In this document: positions 44,990 to 54,862 of the stretch, one piece after another | How positions within the stretch are numbered: the first letter of the stretch is position 1 | How the letters are laid out: every line of letters starts with the position of its first letter | Assembly (NCBI RefSeq): GCF_002742285.1 | Contig: NZ_MDGM01000007.1 | Coordinates: 363,501 to 427,500, forward strand | Origin: Paramylibacter kogurei | Lineage (GTDB): Bacteria > Pseudomonadota > Alphaproteobacteria > Rhodobacterales > Rhodobacteraceae | Direction of reading: 5' to 3' | Length of the DNA stretch: 64,000 nt | Notes under the pieces: generated by a model | The model's database searches: none | What the model was told of the DNA's origin: nothing | What the model saw: only the letters and a program-made list of their open reading frames with translations | Program-made: the position numbers and the translations under genes

Positions 44990-45597
44990 TGTTCCCAATA
45001 TTTGATCTATCACTGATGCATGCAATTTTGGTTGCTGTTCTGGCCTATTTGCTTGGCTCCATCCCGTTTGGCATGGTTTTGGCGCGGATCATGGGGCTTG
45101 GCAATTTACGCGATATTGGATCTGGTAATATTGGTGCCACAAATGTTCTGCGCACTGGCAACAAATTCGCGGCGTTCCTTACGCTCATTTTTGATGCTGG
45201 CAAAGGCGGTGTTGCGGTTCTAATTGCGCATGGTTTGTTTGGTTCTGCGGCTGCACAAATTGCAGGGCTATTTGCATTCCTTGGACATTGTTTTCCGATT
45301 TGGTTAAAATTCAAAGGCGGCAAGGGTGTTGCAACATTCCTTGGCATCGTTCTGGCGCTTAGCTTTCCAACGGGGTTGGCGGCATGTTTCTCATGGCTGG
45401 CCGCCGCAATTGTTGGGCGAATTTCATCGGCGGCGGCGCTTGTGTCCGCTGCATTAACACCGATTTGGTTTTACGTCTTTGGCATGCCAAGCGCGATTGG
45501 ATTGGGCATTATTCTTGCCGCATTAATTTGGTGGCGCCATAGCGCGAATATATCGCGCCTGATGAATGGCACCGAACCAAAAATCGGCAAGAAATAA
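44989..45597 (+). CDS. plsY: Glycerol-3-phosphate acyltransferase PlsY
   Basis: A 202-residue, multi-helix inner membrane enzyme that uses acyl-phosphate to make lysophosphatidic acid. Motifs: AYLLGSIPFGMVLAR, LRDIGSGNIGATNVLRTG, DAGKGGVAV and LKFKGGKGVATFLG. The start codon overlaps the previous stop (TAATG). It is convergent with gshA, two bases apart. Confidence 0.95.
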   Translation: MFPIFDLSLMHAILVAVLAYLLGSIPFGMVLARIMGLGNLRDIGSGNIGATNVLRTGNKFAAFLTLIFDAGKGGVAVLIAHGLFGSAAAQIAGLFAFLGHCFPIWLKFKGGKGVATFLGIVLALSFPTGLAACFSWLAAAIVGRISSAAALVSAALTPIWFYVFGMPSAIGLGIILAALIWWRHSANISRLMNGTEPKIGKK

Positions 45598-45598
45598 A

Positions 45599-46969
45599 TC
45601 AATAACTGTATTCGTCGTAAATTTTCGACAAATCACCAGCCCATTCGCCATTGTATTTTGCCAATAATTCATCGGCTGGTGTGATGCCCGTATCGATGCT
45701 TTCTTGAAGCGCATTCAAGAAATGCGTTTCATCTGGAATCAACCCACCCGCACCAGCACGTGCGCGTGCGGCCAATCCGGCCTTGGATAATTCCAATACG
45801 CGCGTTGCCAAATCCAGCATTTTGATATCGCCAAATTGTGCCTGCAATCCATCCACAGATGCCGCCACGCGCAATCCTTCGCGTGTCTCCAAATCCCAAT
45901 CTTTGCAGATATCCCATGCCCCGTCCAATGCGTTGGCGTCATACATCAAGCCAACCCAAAATGCTGGCAACGCACATATGCGCCGCCATGGGCCACCATC
46001 CGCACCACGCATTTCCATAAATTTCTTGATCCGTGCTTCTGGGAAAATCGTGGTCAGATGATCCGCCCAATCGGACAGGGTTGGAACCTCGCCCGGCAAG
46101 GCGGGTAGTTTACCTTGCATAAAATCGCGAAATGATTGGCCGAGCGCGTCGATATATTTTCCATCGCGATAAACAAAATACATCGGCACATCGAGCGCAT
46201 AATCAACATAGCGATCAAAGCCCATGCCATCTTCGAATACGAACGGCAACGTCCCAGTACGCGCATCATCCAAACCGCGCCAAACCCGTGAACGCCAGCT
46301 TTTGTGGCCATTTACCTTGCCATCAAAAAACGGAGAATTGGCAAAAAGCGCAACCGCCACGGATTGTAACGCCAGCGCCACGCGGAATTTTTTCACCATG
46401 TCGGATTCTGATTTAAAATCCAGATTCACCTGAACAGTACAGGTGCGATACATCATCTGTGTACCATGCGTACCCACGCGCCCCATATAATCGGTCATCA
46501 ATCGATAGCGTCCCTTGGGCATCATATGCATTTGTTCGTGTGACCAAATCGGCGCTGCTCCAAGCCCGATGAATCCTGCATTGATTTTATCTGCAATTGT
46601 TTGCACTTCACGCAAGTGCGTGTTCACCTCGTCGCAGGTTTCGTGAATTGTTTCCAGCGGCGCGCCAGACAATTCAAGCTGACCACCAGGTTCCAACGAA
46701 ATATTCGCGCCATCCTTAACCAAACCAATCAGATTGCCAGCCTCGGTGACGGGTTCCCAATGATAGGTATCGCGCAAACCTTCCAGCATCGCCAAAATGG
46801 AACATTCCCCATCATAAGGCAGGGGGAGTTTTTTCGGCTTACAATATCCGAATTTTTCATGTTCGGTTCCGATACGCCAATCGCTTTCTGGCTTGTTCCC
46901 AGCCTCTAGATATTCGGCAAGCTGATTGCGATTTTCAATTGGGCCACCGCCAGATTGTGGGATAGACAT
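45599..46969 (-). CDS. gshA: Glutamate-cysteine ligase
   Basis: A 456-residue enzyme for the first step of glutathione synthesis, of the alphaproteobacterial/plant type. GTEHEKFGY, the Arg/Glu-rich region GANISLEPGGQLELSGAPLE, HMMPKGRYRLM and MRGADGGPWRRI are the family blocks. A TCTVQVNLD segment with the Cys follows. It starts 80 bases from the next gene upstream on the same strand. Confidence 0.95.
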   Translation of the reverse strand: MSIPQSGGGPIENRNQLAEYLEAGNKPESDWRIGTEHEKFGYCKPKKLPLPYDGECSILAMLEGLRDTYHWEPVTEAGNLIGLVKDGANISLEPGGQLELSGAPLETIHETCDEVNTHLREVQTIADKINAGFIGLGAAPIWSHEQMHMMPKGRYRLMTDYMGRVGTHGTQMMYRTCTVQVNLDFKSESDMVKKFRVALALQSVAVALFANSPFFDGKVNGHKSWRSRVWRGLDDARTGTLPFVFEDGMGFDRYVDYALDVPMYFVYRDGKYIDALGQSFRDFMQGKLPALPGEVPTLSDWADHLTTIFPEARIKKFMEMRGADGGPWRRICALPAFWVGLMYDANALDGAWDICKDWDLETREGLRVAASVDGLQAQFGDIKMLDLATRVLELSKAGLAARARAGAGGLIPDETHFLNALQESIDTGITPADELLAKYNGEWAGDLSKIYDEYSY

Positions 46970-47048
46970 GCGCGTTCCATTTCAAATTTCAAAGTTGCAG
47001 CGACCTAATCAAAGCAATGCGTCTTGCGCAAGGGATTGCGAAATTATG

Positions 47049-47561
47049 TCAGTTCTTTTTCCAAATCGTGAACAGTGCTTTTTGCGGATAACCCATGGCT
47101 CGCACGACGGCATCAAGATCCGCACCAGGCAGAGATGAAATCGCATCTAGCAAGCCACGCGCGCCCTCTGCTCCTGATGGGATACGCATGGTATATCCAT
47201 GTTTATCACGAAAAATCCATGACACATCTTCCAGCGGTGTATTCACATCACGCGATTCAATTTCAACAGAGGTTAAATCATTCGCAGATATTTCCGCGCC
47301 CATATCAGGGCTCAGATATCGAATGCGCCGCTCGGTAATTTCAACCACGCCAACGCTTTGTTTTGACGCGGCTGTCCGCGCTTGACGGATTGCAGGATAT
47401 AAAAAACCTGCGCCGATCACGATCAAACCGATGGTTATGATCCGTATCAATCCTGTTCCTGTTAAAAAGAACACAGCACTGATCAAAACAATCGCAACGA
47501 GCAAGATGACTTCGCGCCATTGCATCAGTAATTCTTTTAGTTCTGGGCGAATAAAATTCAT
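47049..47561 (-). CDS. Conserved membrane protein, unknown function
   Basis: A 170-residue protein from ATG 47561 (GAGGAGACTGGC site). Two hydrophobic segments (about 17-35 and 38-56) are followed by a soluble C-terminal domain of strands and a final helix; ITERRIRYLSPDMGAEISANDL resembles a PH-like fold seen in many small bacterial membrane proteins. It overlaps rsmE by four bases, so it is probably translated with it. Its ~56-residue longer open frame is rsmE in another frame and is rejected. Confidence 0.72.
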   Translation of the reverse strand: MNFIRPELKELLMQWREVILLVAIVLISAVFFLTGTGLIRIITIGLIVIGAGFLYPAIRQARTAASKQSVGVVEITERRIRYLSPDMGAEISANDLTSVEIESRDVNTPLEDVSWIFRDKHGYTMRIPSGAEGARGLLDAISSLPGADLDAVVRAMGYPQKALFTIWKKN

Positions 47562-48289
47562 CGCCAGTCTCCTCGGGCATTTTGCCATAATGTGATTGCC
47601 GCAACTGCGGCCGTATCCGCGCGCAAGATGCGCGGCCCTAGGGACATTGATGTCACGAATTCCAAACCGCGCAGACGTTCGATTTCCGCTTGCGAAAATC
47701 CACCTTCTGGCCCGATCAAAATTGCCCACTTGTCCCGCGGCGAATTTGCGAAATCTGTCTTGGCTTTGCCAGCGCTGGTTTCATCGCAAAACAGAATTTG
47801 GCGATCACTGGGCCAATCTTGCAACAGTTTAGTCAGCTTTTCCAATGGCTTGACTGGTGGAACATATGTGCCTCCACATTGTTCAGCGGCCTCAAGCGCA
47901 TGGGCTTGCAACCGATCCTGTCGGATTTTATCCGAATTCGTGAAATCCGTGGTAATGGGTTGAATTTGTGACACACCCAACTCCGTTGCCTTTTCAACAA
48001 TGAAATCTGTACGTGCACGTTTTATGGGTGCGAATAACAACCACAAATCAGGGGGCATTGATTGTGGCTGCGAATTTTCGCGACATATCAATTCGCCTGC
48101 GCGTTTGCCTGCTTGTGCAATTTCAGCCAACCAAGCGCCGTCTTGGCCATTGAAAATTTCCAACAGATCACCCGTTTTCAACCGCATCACCCCGAACAGA
48201 TAGTGCGATTGGTCGCGATTAAGCGAAACCGATTGCCCCACCCCCATTGGCGCGTCTACAAAGAGCCTGATATTTGCTTTCTTATTCAT
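47558..48289 (-). CDS. rsmE: 16S rRNA (uracil-1498-N3)-methyltransferase
   Basis: A 243-residue SPOUT-type methyltransferase. ATG 48289 (MNKKANIRLFVDAP) starts the PUA-like domain; LLFAPIKRARTDFIVEKATELG, LIGPEGGFSQAEIE and SLGPRILRADTAAVAA form the knot. The start is only 11 bases from the divergent ubiA start, so at least one promoter lies inside the other gene. An upstream in-frame extension through ubiA is rejected. Confidence 0.94.
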   Translation of the reverse strand: MNKKANIRLFVDAPMGVGQSVSLNRDQSHYLFGVMRLKTGDLLEIFNGQDGAWLAEIAQAGKRAGELICRENSQPQSMPPDLWLLFAPIKRARTDFIVEKATELGVSQIQPITTDFTNSDKIRQDRLQAHALEAAEQCGGTYVPPVKPLEKLTKLLQDWPSDRQILFCDETSAGKAKTDFANSPRDKWAILIGPEGGFSQAEIERLRGLEFVTSMSLGPRILRADTAAVAAITLWQNARGDWR

Positions 48290-48300
48290 GGGCCGATTGT

Positions 48301-49323
48301 ATGATCGAAAACCAAAAGACGCCAGAGCCGAGAACCGCCTCCGCAACAGAAAATTCTGAAACCGGTCGTGTCGCGGATGCGACGGATAATAATTGGGTTG
48401 ATCGGTATGCGCCCAAATGGACACGTCCTTATTTACGGCTTTCGCGGGCGGATCGCCCGGCGGGTACATGGTTATTATTATTGCCATGTTGGTGGGGATA
48501 CTTGCTGGCAAAATGGCATGGTGAAGCGACGCCAAATTGGAATGATCTTTGGTATTTTATTGCATTTGCAATGGGTGCATTTTTGATGCGCGGTGCGGGG
48601 TGCACGTGGAATGATATTTCAGATCGTGATTTTGACGCAAAGGTTGCGCGCACAAAATCGCGCCCAATCCCATCAGGTCAGGTCAACACGCGCCAAGCAG
48701 CGGTTTGGATGATTTGTCAGGCGCTGATCGCCTTTGTCATACTGTTATCTTTCAATCCGTTTTCAACCATGCTTGGCATTGCGGCACTTGTTCCGGTTGT
48801 CATCTATCCTTTTGCCAAACGGTTCACATGGTGGCCACAAATTTTTTTGGGGCTGGCCTTCAATTGGGGCGCGCTATTGGGATGGGCGGCTGTTCATGGT
48901 TCACTTGGCACTGCACCAGTTGCATTATATATTGCAGGCATATTTTGGACGCTGTTTTATGATACAATTTATGCATTGCAAGACAAAGAAGACGATGCAT
49001 TGATTGGTGTAAAATCAACAGCACGTTTATTTGGAAAATCAACGCCAACATGGTTATTTGGATTTCTGGTCCTAACGATCATTTGCATGGGCGGCGCCGT
49101 TGTTTTTGCATTTTCAACATCCATAAATTTAATCTCGCTGTTGATTACCATTACCACGCTCTGGGCGTTTGGCTGGCATTTGGCGTGGCAATTGCGCATT
49201 TTGGATATTGAAAACGCAGAAATTTGCCTAAAACTATTTCGTGCAAACCGCGACGCTGGACTGATAGTTGTTGTCGGCCTAACTTTGGCCATTGTCGCAA
49301 AAACTTTTGTAAGCATTGCTTGA
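48301..49323 (+). CDS. ubiA: 4-hydroxybenzoate polyprenyltransferase UbiA
   Basis: A 340-residue membrane prenyltransferase of ubiquinone synthesis. The two Asp-rich prenyl-diphosphate motifs are CTWNDISDRDFD and YDTIYALQDKEDD, with about eight hydrophobic helices. A ~45-residue polar N-terminus precedes RPYLRLSRADRPAGTW. The start (ATG 48301) is the first Met after the divergent rsmE gene; an in-frame Met at 48274 overlaps rsmE. Confidence 0.94.
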   Translation: MIENQKTPEPRTASATENSETGRVADATDNNWVDRYAPKWTRPYLRLSRADRPAGTWLLLLPCWWGYLLAKWHGEATPNWNDLWYFIAFAMGAFLMRGAGCTWNDISDRDFDAKVARTKSRPIPSGQVNTRQAAVWMICQALIAFVILLSFNPFSTMLGIAALVPVVIYPFAKRFTWWPQIFLGLAFNWGALLGWAAVHGSLGTAPVALYIAGIFWTLFYDTIYALQDKEDDALIGVKSTARLFGKSTPTWLFGFLVLTIICMGGAVVFAFSTSINLISLLITITTLWAFGWHLAWQLRILDIENAEICLKLFRANRDAGLIVVVGLTLAIVAKTFVSIA

Positions 49324-49377
49324 ACGATTCTGACAGTTCATTTAGACAACTTTGAAATACGATAAAAGGCACTCAAC

Positions 49378-51210
49378 ATGCATCGCACCGCCCTTCTCTT
49401 TGGCGCCATATGTTTTATTCTGGTTGGCACAGGCTGTTATTTTGTCGGCATGCGTGCGGTTAATGTGTTGGAAAATTTCACACAAAAATACACCACAGAA
49501 ACATTGCGGGCCGCTGGCCAAGATTGGGCCGATATCCGCACCGATGGAATGTTGGTGCATTTGTCTGGGCTTGCCCCAGATGAAGCGAGCCGATTCAAAG
49601 CATTGGAAACCTTGGGCACCGCTGTGCAGATGTCGCGTGTGCGCGATGATGTTGTGATTGCCAAAAACAACGCAATTGAACCGCCACGTTTCACGCTTGA
49701 AATGTTGCGCAACGAAGATCGCATATCGCTTATCGGTCTGATACCGCAATCAACTGGGCGCGAACGTATTTTGGATTTCGCAACTCAACTGGCCGATTCA
49801 AGCGAAGTCGCGGATATGTTGGAAATTGCGGATCATCCTGTGGGTGCTGCTTGGGAACGTTCCTTAACTTACGGTTTGGAAATTCTCAAAAAATTGCCGC
49901 GTTCAAAAATCAGCATTTCACCTGATCGCGTCACAGTCACAGCGGTGACTGAATCTGTTACTGAAAAACAAAATACAGAACAGTTTTTGACCAGTAGCAA
50001 ACCATCCAATGTTGCGTTGACCATGAATATTTCTTCGCCGCGCCCTGTGATTGCACCATTCACATTTCGCCTAACCATTGATGGCGATGTTGCGGATTTA
50101 ACCGCCTGTTCTGCGGATACTCAATCAACCAGATCAAAAATTCTGCGCTCAATTTCTGATGTGAATTTACGCGGCAAGCCATCGTGTAATATCGGTCTTG
50201 GCGTGCCAACAACCGATTGGGCACGTGCCATTTCGCTCGCCGTTGATGCGTTGCAAAATTTGGGTGGGGGAACGTTAAGCTTTACAGATTCTGATGTTTC
50301 ACTGGTTGCATCAGAGGATGCCAGCCAAGAAACATTTGATTCCGTTGTTGGTGAACTGGAAAACTCTCTGCCCGAATTATTTTCACTTCACGCTGTTTTG
50401 CCCCCGAAAATCATCGACACCAATACCGATGCTGGTATCGAAGTTCCTGAATTTATCGCAACCAAAAGCCCCGAGGGCGTTGTTCAACTGCGCGGGCGTG
50501 TCCCAACAGAAGATACAAAACTTGCCATTGATACATTCGCACAATCGTTGTTTGGCAACGAACAGGTATTTTTGAAAACACGGGTTGATGAAAACTTGGA
50601 ACCTGGTTGGCCTGTGCGTATCTTGGGGGGGCTGGAAGCGTTATCAAAACTTCACCACGGTAGCCTGATCGTGCGTGCCGACACCGTCGAAGTCAAAGGA
50701 ATTGGCGCAACACCGTCCGTTCCCTCCGAAGTATCACGCGCATTATCCGTGCGAATTGGCGGCAAAGGAAATTACAAGATCGACGTTAATTTTGATGAAA
50801 CGCTTTATGTCGTGGACAAAGAGCCCACCCCGCAGGAATGCGAACAAGGGATCACTGCGTTATTGGCGCGTGAACAAATCAACTTTGCCCCATCATCCGC
50901 ACGTATTGATGCCCAAAGCTTAAAAGTGGTTGGCGAAATTGCAGACATATTGCGCAAATGCCCCGATGCAAAATTCGAAATCGAAGGCCACACAGACAGC
51001 CAAGGCAGCGAAGAGTTGAACCTGAGCATCAGCCAACAACGCGCAGAATCCGTATTGTCCGCATTGTTGGAACAACGTATCTTAACCTCGGGTTTGACAG
51101 CAAAGGGTTACGGCCCAGAAAAACCCATCGCCGATAACGCCACCGAAGAAGGCCGCGCCGCCAACCGCCGCATTGCATTTCGCTTACTTGAATCAGAAGG
51201 TTCCGAATAA
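49378..51210 (+). CDS. OmpA-family protein with BON-like repeats
   Basis: A 610-residue envelope protein. An N-terminal membrane anchor or signal (about 5-27) is followed by a large periplasmic region with at least two BON-like segments (about 40-110, DGMLVHLSGLAPDEASRF; and about 365-440, GVVQLRGRVPTEDTKLAID). A C-terminal OmpA domain (about 490-606) has FEIEGHTDSQGSEELNLS and NRRIAFRLL. It probably binds peptidoglycan and lipid membranes. The stop overlaps the next start (TAATG). Confidence 0.86.
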   Translation: MHRTALLFGAICFILVGTGCYFVGMRAVNVLENFTQKYTTETLRAAGQDWADIRTDGMLVHLSGLAPDEASRFKALETLGTAVQMSRVRDDVVIAKNNAIEPPRFTLEMLRNEDRISLIGLIPQSTGRERILDFATQLADSSEVADMLEIADHPVGAAWERSLTYGLEILKKLPRSKISISPDRVTVTAVTESVTEKQNTEQFLTSSKPSNVALTMNISSPRPVIAPFTFRLTIDGDVADLTACSADTQSTRSKILRSISDVNLRGKPSCNIGLGVPTTDWARAISLAVDALQNLGGGTLSFTDSDVSLVASEDASQETFDSVVGELENSLPELFSLHAVLPPKIIDTNTDAGIEVPEFIATKSPEGVVQLRGRVPTEDTKLAIDTFAQSLFGNEQVFLKTRVDENLEPGWPVRILGGLEALSKLHHGSLIVRADTVEVKGIGATPSVPSEVSRALSVRIGGKGNYKIDVNFDETLYVVDKEPTPQECEQGITALLAREQINFAPSSARIDAQSLKVVGEIADILRKCPDAKFEIEGHTDSQGSEELNLSISQQRAESVLSALLEQRILTSGLTAKGYGPEKPIADNATEEGRAANRRIAFRLLESEGSE

Positions 51211-51530
51211 TGGATCGCACACAGCTTATCATCATCATCGCAGTCGTTCTCTTTGCGGCATTCCTACTCGGCTGGATTTTGCGCTGGGGCTACGGGAGTT
51301 TGAATCGCATTAACGCGGCCAACATGGGTGAAATTGATGATCTGGCAAATCGGCTTCATGAGGCAGAATTGCAAAAAGACGAGGCCGAACAATTGCTGCA
51401 TGATCGCGAGTGGGAATTGAAAAATAAGCTTGCTCAAACGCAGGCCGAACTGGATGCGGCGATGGCTGGGCTTGGTGAAGCGCGCCGCGAGGTTGATCAC
51501 CTGCGCACCACTTTGGAAGAGCGCGGTTAA
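51210..51530 (+). CDS. Membrane-anchored coiled-coil protein
   Basis: A 106-residue protein: a membrane helix at about 5-25 (LIIIIAVVLFAAFLLGWIL) and a long Glu/Ala/Leu heptad region from about 40 to the end. It is coupled to the OmpA/BON protein by one base, so the two may form an envelope complex. Its stop overlaps the convergent moaE stop by three bases. Function is unknown. Confidence 0.72.
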   Translation: MDRTQLIIIIAVVLFAAFLLGWILRWGYGSLNRINAANMGEIDDLANRLHEAELQKDEAEQLLHDREWELKNKLAQTQAELDAAMAGLGEARREVDHLRTTLEERG

Positions 51531-51973
51531 TCCTGCCAGCGTTTCAGGCTTTGTAAATCCGTTTCACGCGCATCAACCCATTTGGCGTGATCTTGGAAAT
51601 GCTCTTTTTTCCAAAACGGCGCTTCGCTTTTCAGGTAATCCATCAAAAACTCTGCTGCTTCAAATGCATCTTGGCGATGAGGCGATGCTGTTGCCACCAT
51701 CATGATTTGTTCGCCAAGTTTTAAATTCCCAATGCGATGAATTATAACACTCGCCTTAAGATCCCAACGGTTTCGCGCCTTAATTTCAATATCATTCAAC
51801 GCTTGTTCGACCATCCCCGGGTAACATTCCAGTTCCATCGAGATAAGCCCAGATTGCGCAGCATCGCGCACAATACCCGTAAAACTCACCACCGCGCCAA
51901 CGCTTGGATCAGACGATAGTTTCGATACTTCTGCACCCAAGTCAAAATCATCCGTTTGCACATGAACAGACAT
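51527..51973 (-). CDS. moaE: Molybdopterin synthase catalytic subunit MoaE
   Basis: A 148-residue large subunit of molybdopterin synthase. GAVVSFTGIVRD, IHRIGNLKLGEQIMMVATASPHR and the catalytic-site region SEAPFWKKEH are family blocks. It follows moaD by one base in the run uvrC-pgsA-moaD-moaE. Confidence 0.95.
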   Translation of the reverse strand: MSVHVQTDDFDLGAEVSKLSSDPSVGAVVSFTGIVRDAAQSGLISMELECYPGMVEQALNDIEIKARNRWDLKASVIIHRIGNLKLGEQIMMVATASPHRQDAFEAAEFLMDYLKSEAPFWKKEHFQDHAKWVDARETDLQSLKRWQD

Positions 51974-51974
51974 T

Positions 51975-52226
51975 TTAACCGCCTGTCATCGGTGGAAAAA
52001 ACGCAACCTCGGTTGCATCGGTTAGCGTAGCTTCAAACGGCACAAGCGTTTGATCAATTGCGGCACGCAAAACGCTTCTGTCGCTAAATGCAGCCGCATA
52101 GCGTTCTTCGCGCGCGCATAATTCATCAATCAATTCGTTGATCGAACCCGCCTGTGTTTCAACAGATTCTGACGCAATGCCAATGCGTTCACGCACCCAA
52201 GCAAAATATAAAACGTTCAGTTTCAT
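51975..52226 (-). CDS. moaD: Molybdopterin synthase sulfur carrier subunit MoaD
   Basis: An 83-residue ubiquitin-fold protein ending in the Gly-Gly that is thiocarboxylated (EVAFFPPMTGG). It overlaps pgsA by four bases and donates sulfur to the MoaE active site encoded next to it. Confidence 0.95.
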   Translation of the reverse strand: MKLNVLYFAWVRERIGIASESVETQAGSINELIDELCAREERYAAAFSDRSVLRAAIDQTLVPFEATLTDATEVAFFPPMTGG

Positions 52227-52906
52227 TTTTTATCATCGCGCAAATATGGAATGGATTTTTGGAAATAGTCATACCCCGTAATAAGCGTCAGCACCGCCGC
52301 AATGCCCAAAAGCACGCGCCCAATTGAAAATGAAATTTCACTGCCAAGCTGCATATTCACAAGCCCCAATTCATCATCGATTTTTCCAGACAAGATATCG
52401 TTTACCATATCGTCGTCCATCCCGATTGTTAGACCAATGTAGTAATGTTCAAAAACACCCTTGGCGAACAAAACAGCGATTGCGATCATCTGTGCAGTGG
52501 TTTTCCATTTCGCAAGTTTGGTCACTTGTAATTTTTCCGCATCCGCACCCAAAAATTCTCGTAACCCTGATACAAATACTTCGCGAAACACAATCAGTGT
52601 TGCAGGTAACAATATCCAAGGGTTCAAGCTATATAATGCAACCAACACCATTAACGCGATGACCACCATTGCCTTGTCTGCGATGGGGTCCATCATGCGG
52701 CCAAAATTGGATTCTTGGTTCCATTTTCGCGCCAAATACCCATCGAAAAAATCAGTAACTGCTGCGGATACAAACAAAACCAATGCAAACCAATCTGCCC
52801 AAGGGCGGGTGAAATACAAAAACATAATTGCCACCCCAGGTGCCGCCAACAGGCGCAACAAGGTCAGAATGTTGGGGATATTCCAGTTCAAGCTTATCTC
52901 CTGCAA
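52223..52906 (-). CDS. pgsA: CDP-diacylglycerol-glycerol-3-phosphate 3-phosphatidyltransferase
   Basis: A 227-residue membrane enzyme for phosphatidylglycerol-phosphate synthesis. The CDP-alcohol transferase motif is complete: DGYLARKWNQESNFGRMMD followed by PIADK (DGxxAR-x8-G-x3-D-x3-D). It has a longer internal insert (about 150-195, GLTIGMDDDMVNDILSGKID) than E. coli PgsA. It lies downstream of uvrC by 48 bases, a common neighbour pair. Confidence 0.94.
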   Translation of the reverse strand: MQEISLNWNIPNILTLLRLLAAPGVAIMFLYFTRPWADWFALVLFVSAAVTDFFDGYLARKWNQESNFGRMMDPIADKAMVVIALMVLVALYSLNPWILLPATLIVFREVFVSGLREFLGADAEKLQVTKLAKWKTTAQMIAIAVLFAKGVFEHYYIGLTIGMDDDMVNDILSGKIDDELGLVNMQLGSEISFSIGRVLLGIAAVLTLITGYDYFQKSIPYLRDDKK

Positions 52907-52954
52907 TTTGGCGAAAAGCTCGCCGTATTATTGGATAAATGTCTAAACAAACAT

Positions 52955-54862
52955 TTACCCCTTGTCATGGAAGAAGTCGTAAATAGTTTGCGCCAATGCA
53001 TCAGAAACACCATCCACCGCCTTGAGGTCTTTGAGCGCGGCGCGTGAAACGGCTTTTCCTGAACCAAAATGTGCCAGCAATGCCTTTTTACGCGCGGCCC
53101 CAACACCAACCACATCGTCCAACGGGTTCGCGCTAATGGCTTTGGATCGTTTGTTGCGATGGGTTCCAATCGCAAAACGATGTGCTTCGTCGCGCAATCG
53201 TTGAATGAAATATAAAACGGGATCATTACGGCGCAATGCAAATGGACGCATGTTGGGGCGATAAAATTCTTCTTTGCCTTTGTCGCGATCTTCACCCTTT
53301 GCAACGCCAATAAATGGCACGTCATCGACGCCAAGTTCGGCCATAATCTGTGCCACTGCAGAAACCTGCCCTGCTCCACCATCAATCAGCAATAAATCTG
53401 GCCAGACATCTGTTTGGCGATCCGGGTCTTCTGCTAACAACCGTTTGAAACGGCGTAACAGAACCTCTTTCATCATGCCAAAATCATCACCTGGTGTGGT
53501 GTCTTCTGATTTAATATTGAATTTGCGATATGATGATTTTTGAAAACCATCTGGTCCCGCCACGATCATTGCACCAACGGCATGTGCCCCTTGGATGTGT
53601 GAATTGTCATAAACTTCTATGCGATTTAGTGGCTGATCAAGGTTAAAGGCATCTGCCAAACCATCCAACAATTTTGCCTGCGCGGCACTTTCGGACATCC
53701 GACGTCCCAGCGATTCACGCGCATTGCGATGGGCGTTCAACACCAGTTCCGCCTTTTCACCGCGCTGTGGGACAATTAATTCCACCTTGCGTCCTGCTTT
53801 TTGCGACAGGGCATCTTGTAACAAATCCACATTTGCCACGTCATTCGACAAGAGCAATTGTTTCGGCGGCGTTTTATTATCATAAAACTGAGCGATAAAA
53901 TTTTCTAGGATTTCATCTGCATCCGCGCCCGAACCCGTGCGTGGAAAATAGGCCCGATTACCCCAGTTTTGATTGGCGCGGATAAAAAACACCTGAATAC
54001 AGGCCTGACCACCCTCAAGATGAAGTGCGATCACATCTGCCTCTGGGACTGATTGTGGGTTAATTCCCTGCGACCCTTGAATATTTGTCAACGCACGAAT
54101 GCGATCTCGATACCCAGCAGCGCGTTCAAATTCCATATTTGCGCTGGCTTCTTGCATTTTCTGGGCAAGCTCTTCTTGTATGCGTGTTGATTTTCCAGAC
54201 AAAAACCGCATCGCATCCGATACCAGCACGCCATAATCCTCTTTCGATATTTTCCCAACACAAGGGGCCGAACATCGCGCAATTTGATATTGCAAACAGG
54301 GGCGTGTACGGCTGTTGAAAATGTTGTCGGAACAATTTCGCAGCAAAAAAATCTTTTGCAATTGATGCAGCGTACGATTGACCGAACCCGCCGATGCAAA
54401 GGGTCCGAAATATTCCGCACCTTTTGGTTTGCGGCCACGGTGTTTTTCAATTTGCGGATAGTCGTGTTCAATCGTAACCTTGATATTTGGGAAACTTTTG
54501 TCGTCACGCAACAAAACGTTGTATTTTGGCTTAAGCTGTTTGATCAGATTTTGTTCAAGCAACAACGCCTCTGTTTCGGTCTGTGTTGTCAAAAACATCA
54601 TGGATGCAGTCGCTGAAATCATGCGCCCGATCCGCGCCGAATGACCCGTTGGTTTGGCGTATGACGACACACGTTTTTTCAGATTGCGCGCTTTGCCCAC
54701 GTATAACACAGCGCCATCTTTATCCAGCATTCGATAAACGCCGGGTGAACCATCTAGGGTTTGCACATATTCTTTGATACGCAAATACCCATTGGGGACA
54801 TCGGCTTGATCTGCAAGCTTTCCCTCTTCTTCGAGGTCAGTTTTGTTTGGCTGATTGTTCAT
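52955..54862 (-). CDS. uvrC: Excinuclease ABC subunit C
   Basis: A 635-residue nuclease of nucleotide excision repair. The N-terminal GIY-YIG domain has [20 protein letters not shown], the UvrB-binding (UVR) helix pair lies at about 210-245, and the C-terminal RNase H-like domain has [15 protein letters not shown] and [11 protein letters not shown] helix-hairpin-helix pair lies at the end. ATG 54862 ([14 protein letters not shown]) is preferred over an in-frame Met 105 bases earlier in the AT-rich region. Confidence 0.96.
   Translation of the reverse strand: MNNQPNKTDLEEEGKLADQADVPNGYLRIKEYVQTLDGSPGVYRMLDKDGAVLYVGKARNLKKRVSSYAKPTGHSARIGRMISATASMMFLTTQTETEALLLEQNLIKQLKPKYNVLLRDDKSFPNIKVTIEHDYPQIEKHRGRKPKGAEYFGPFASAGSVNRTLHQLQKIFLLRNCSDNIFNSRTRPCLQYQIARCSAPCVGKISKEDYGVLVSDAMRFLSGKSTRIQEELAQKMQEASANMEFERAAGYRDRIRALTNIQGSQGINPQSVPEADVIALHLEGGQACIQVFFIRANQNWGNRAYFPRTGSGADADEILENFIAQFYDNKTPPKQLLLSNDVANVDLLQDALSQKAGRKVELIVPQRGEKAELVLNAHRNARESLGRRMSESAAQAKLLDGLADAFNLDQPLNRIEVYDNSHIQGAHAVGAMIVAGPDGFQKSSYRKFNIKSEDTTPGDDFGMMKEVLLRRFKRLLAEDPDRQTDVWPDLLLIDGGAGQVSAVAQIMAELGVDDVPFIGVAKGEDRDKGKEEFYRPNMRPFALRRNDPVLYFIQRLRDEAHRFAIGTHRNKRSKAISANPLDDVVGVGAARKKALLAHFGSGKAVSRAALKDLKAVDGVSDALAQTIYDFFHDKG

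Noticed and set aside
47562..47729. 56-codon N-terminal extension of the membrane protein
   Set aside because: It overlaps rsmE in another frame and lacks a ribosome-binding site, whereas Met at 47561 has one.
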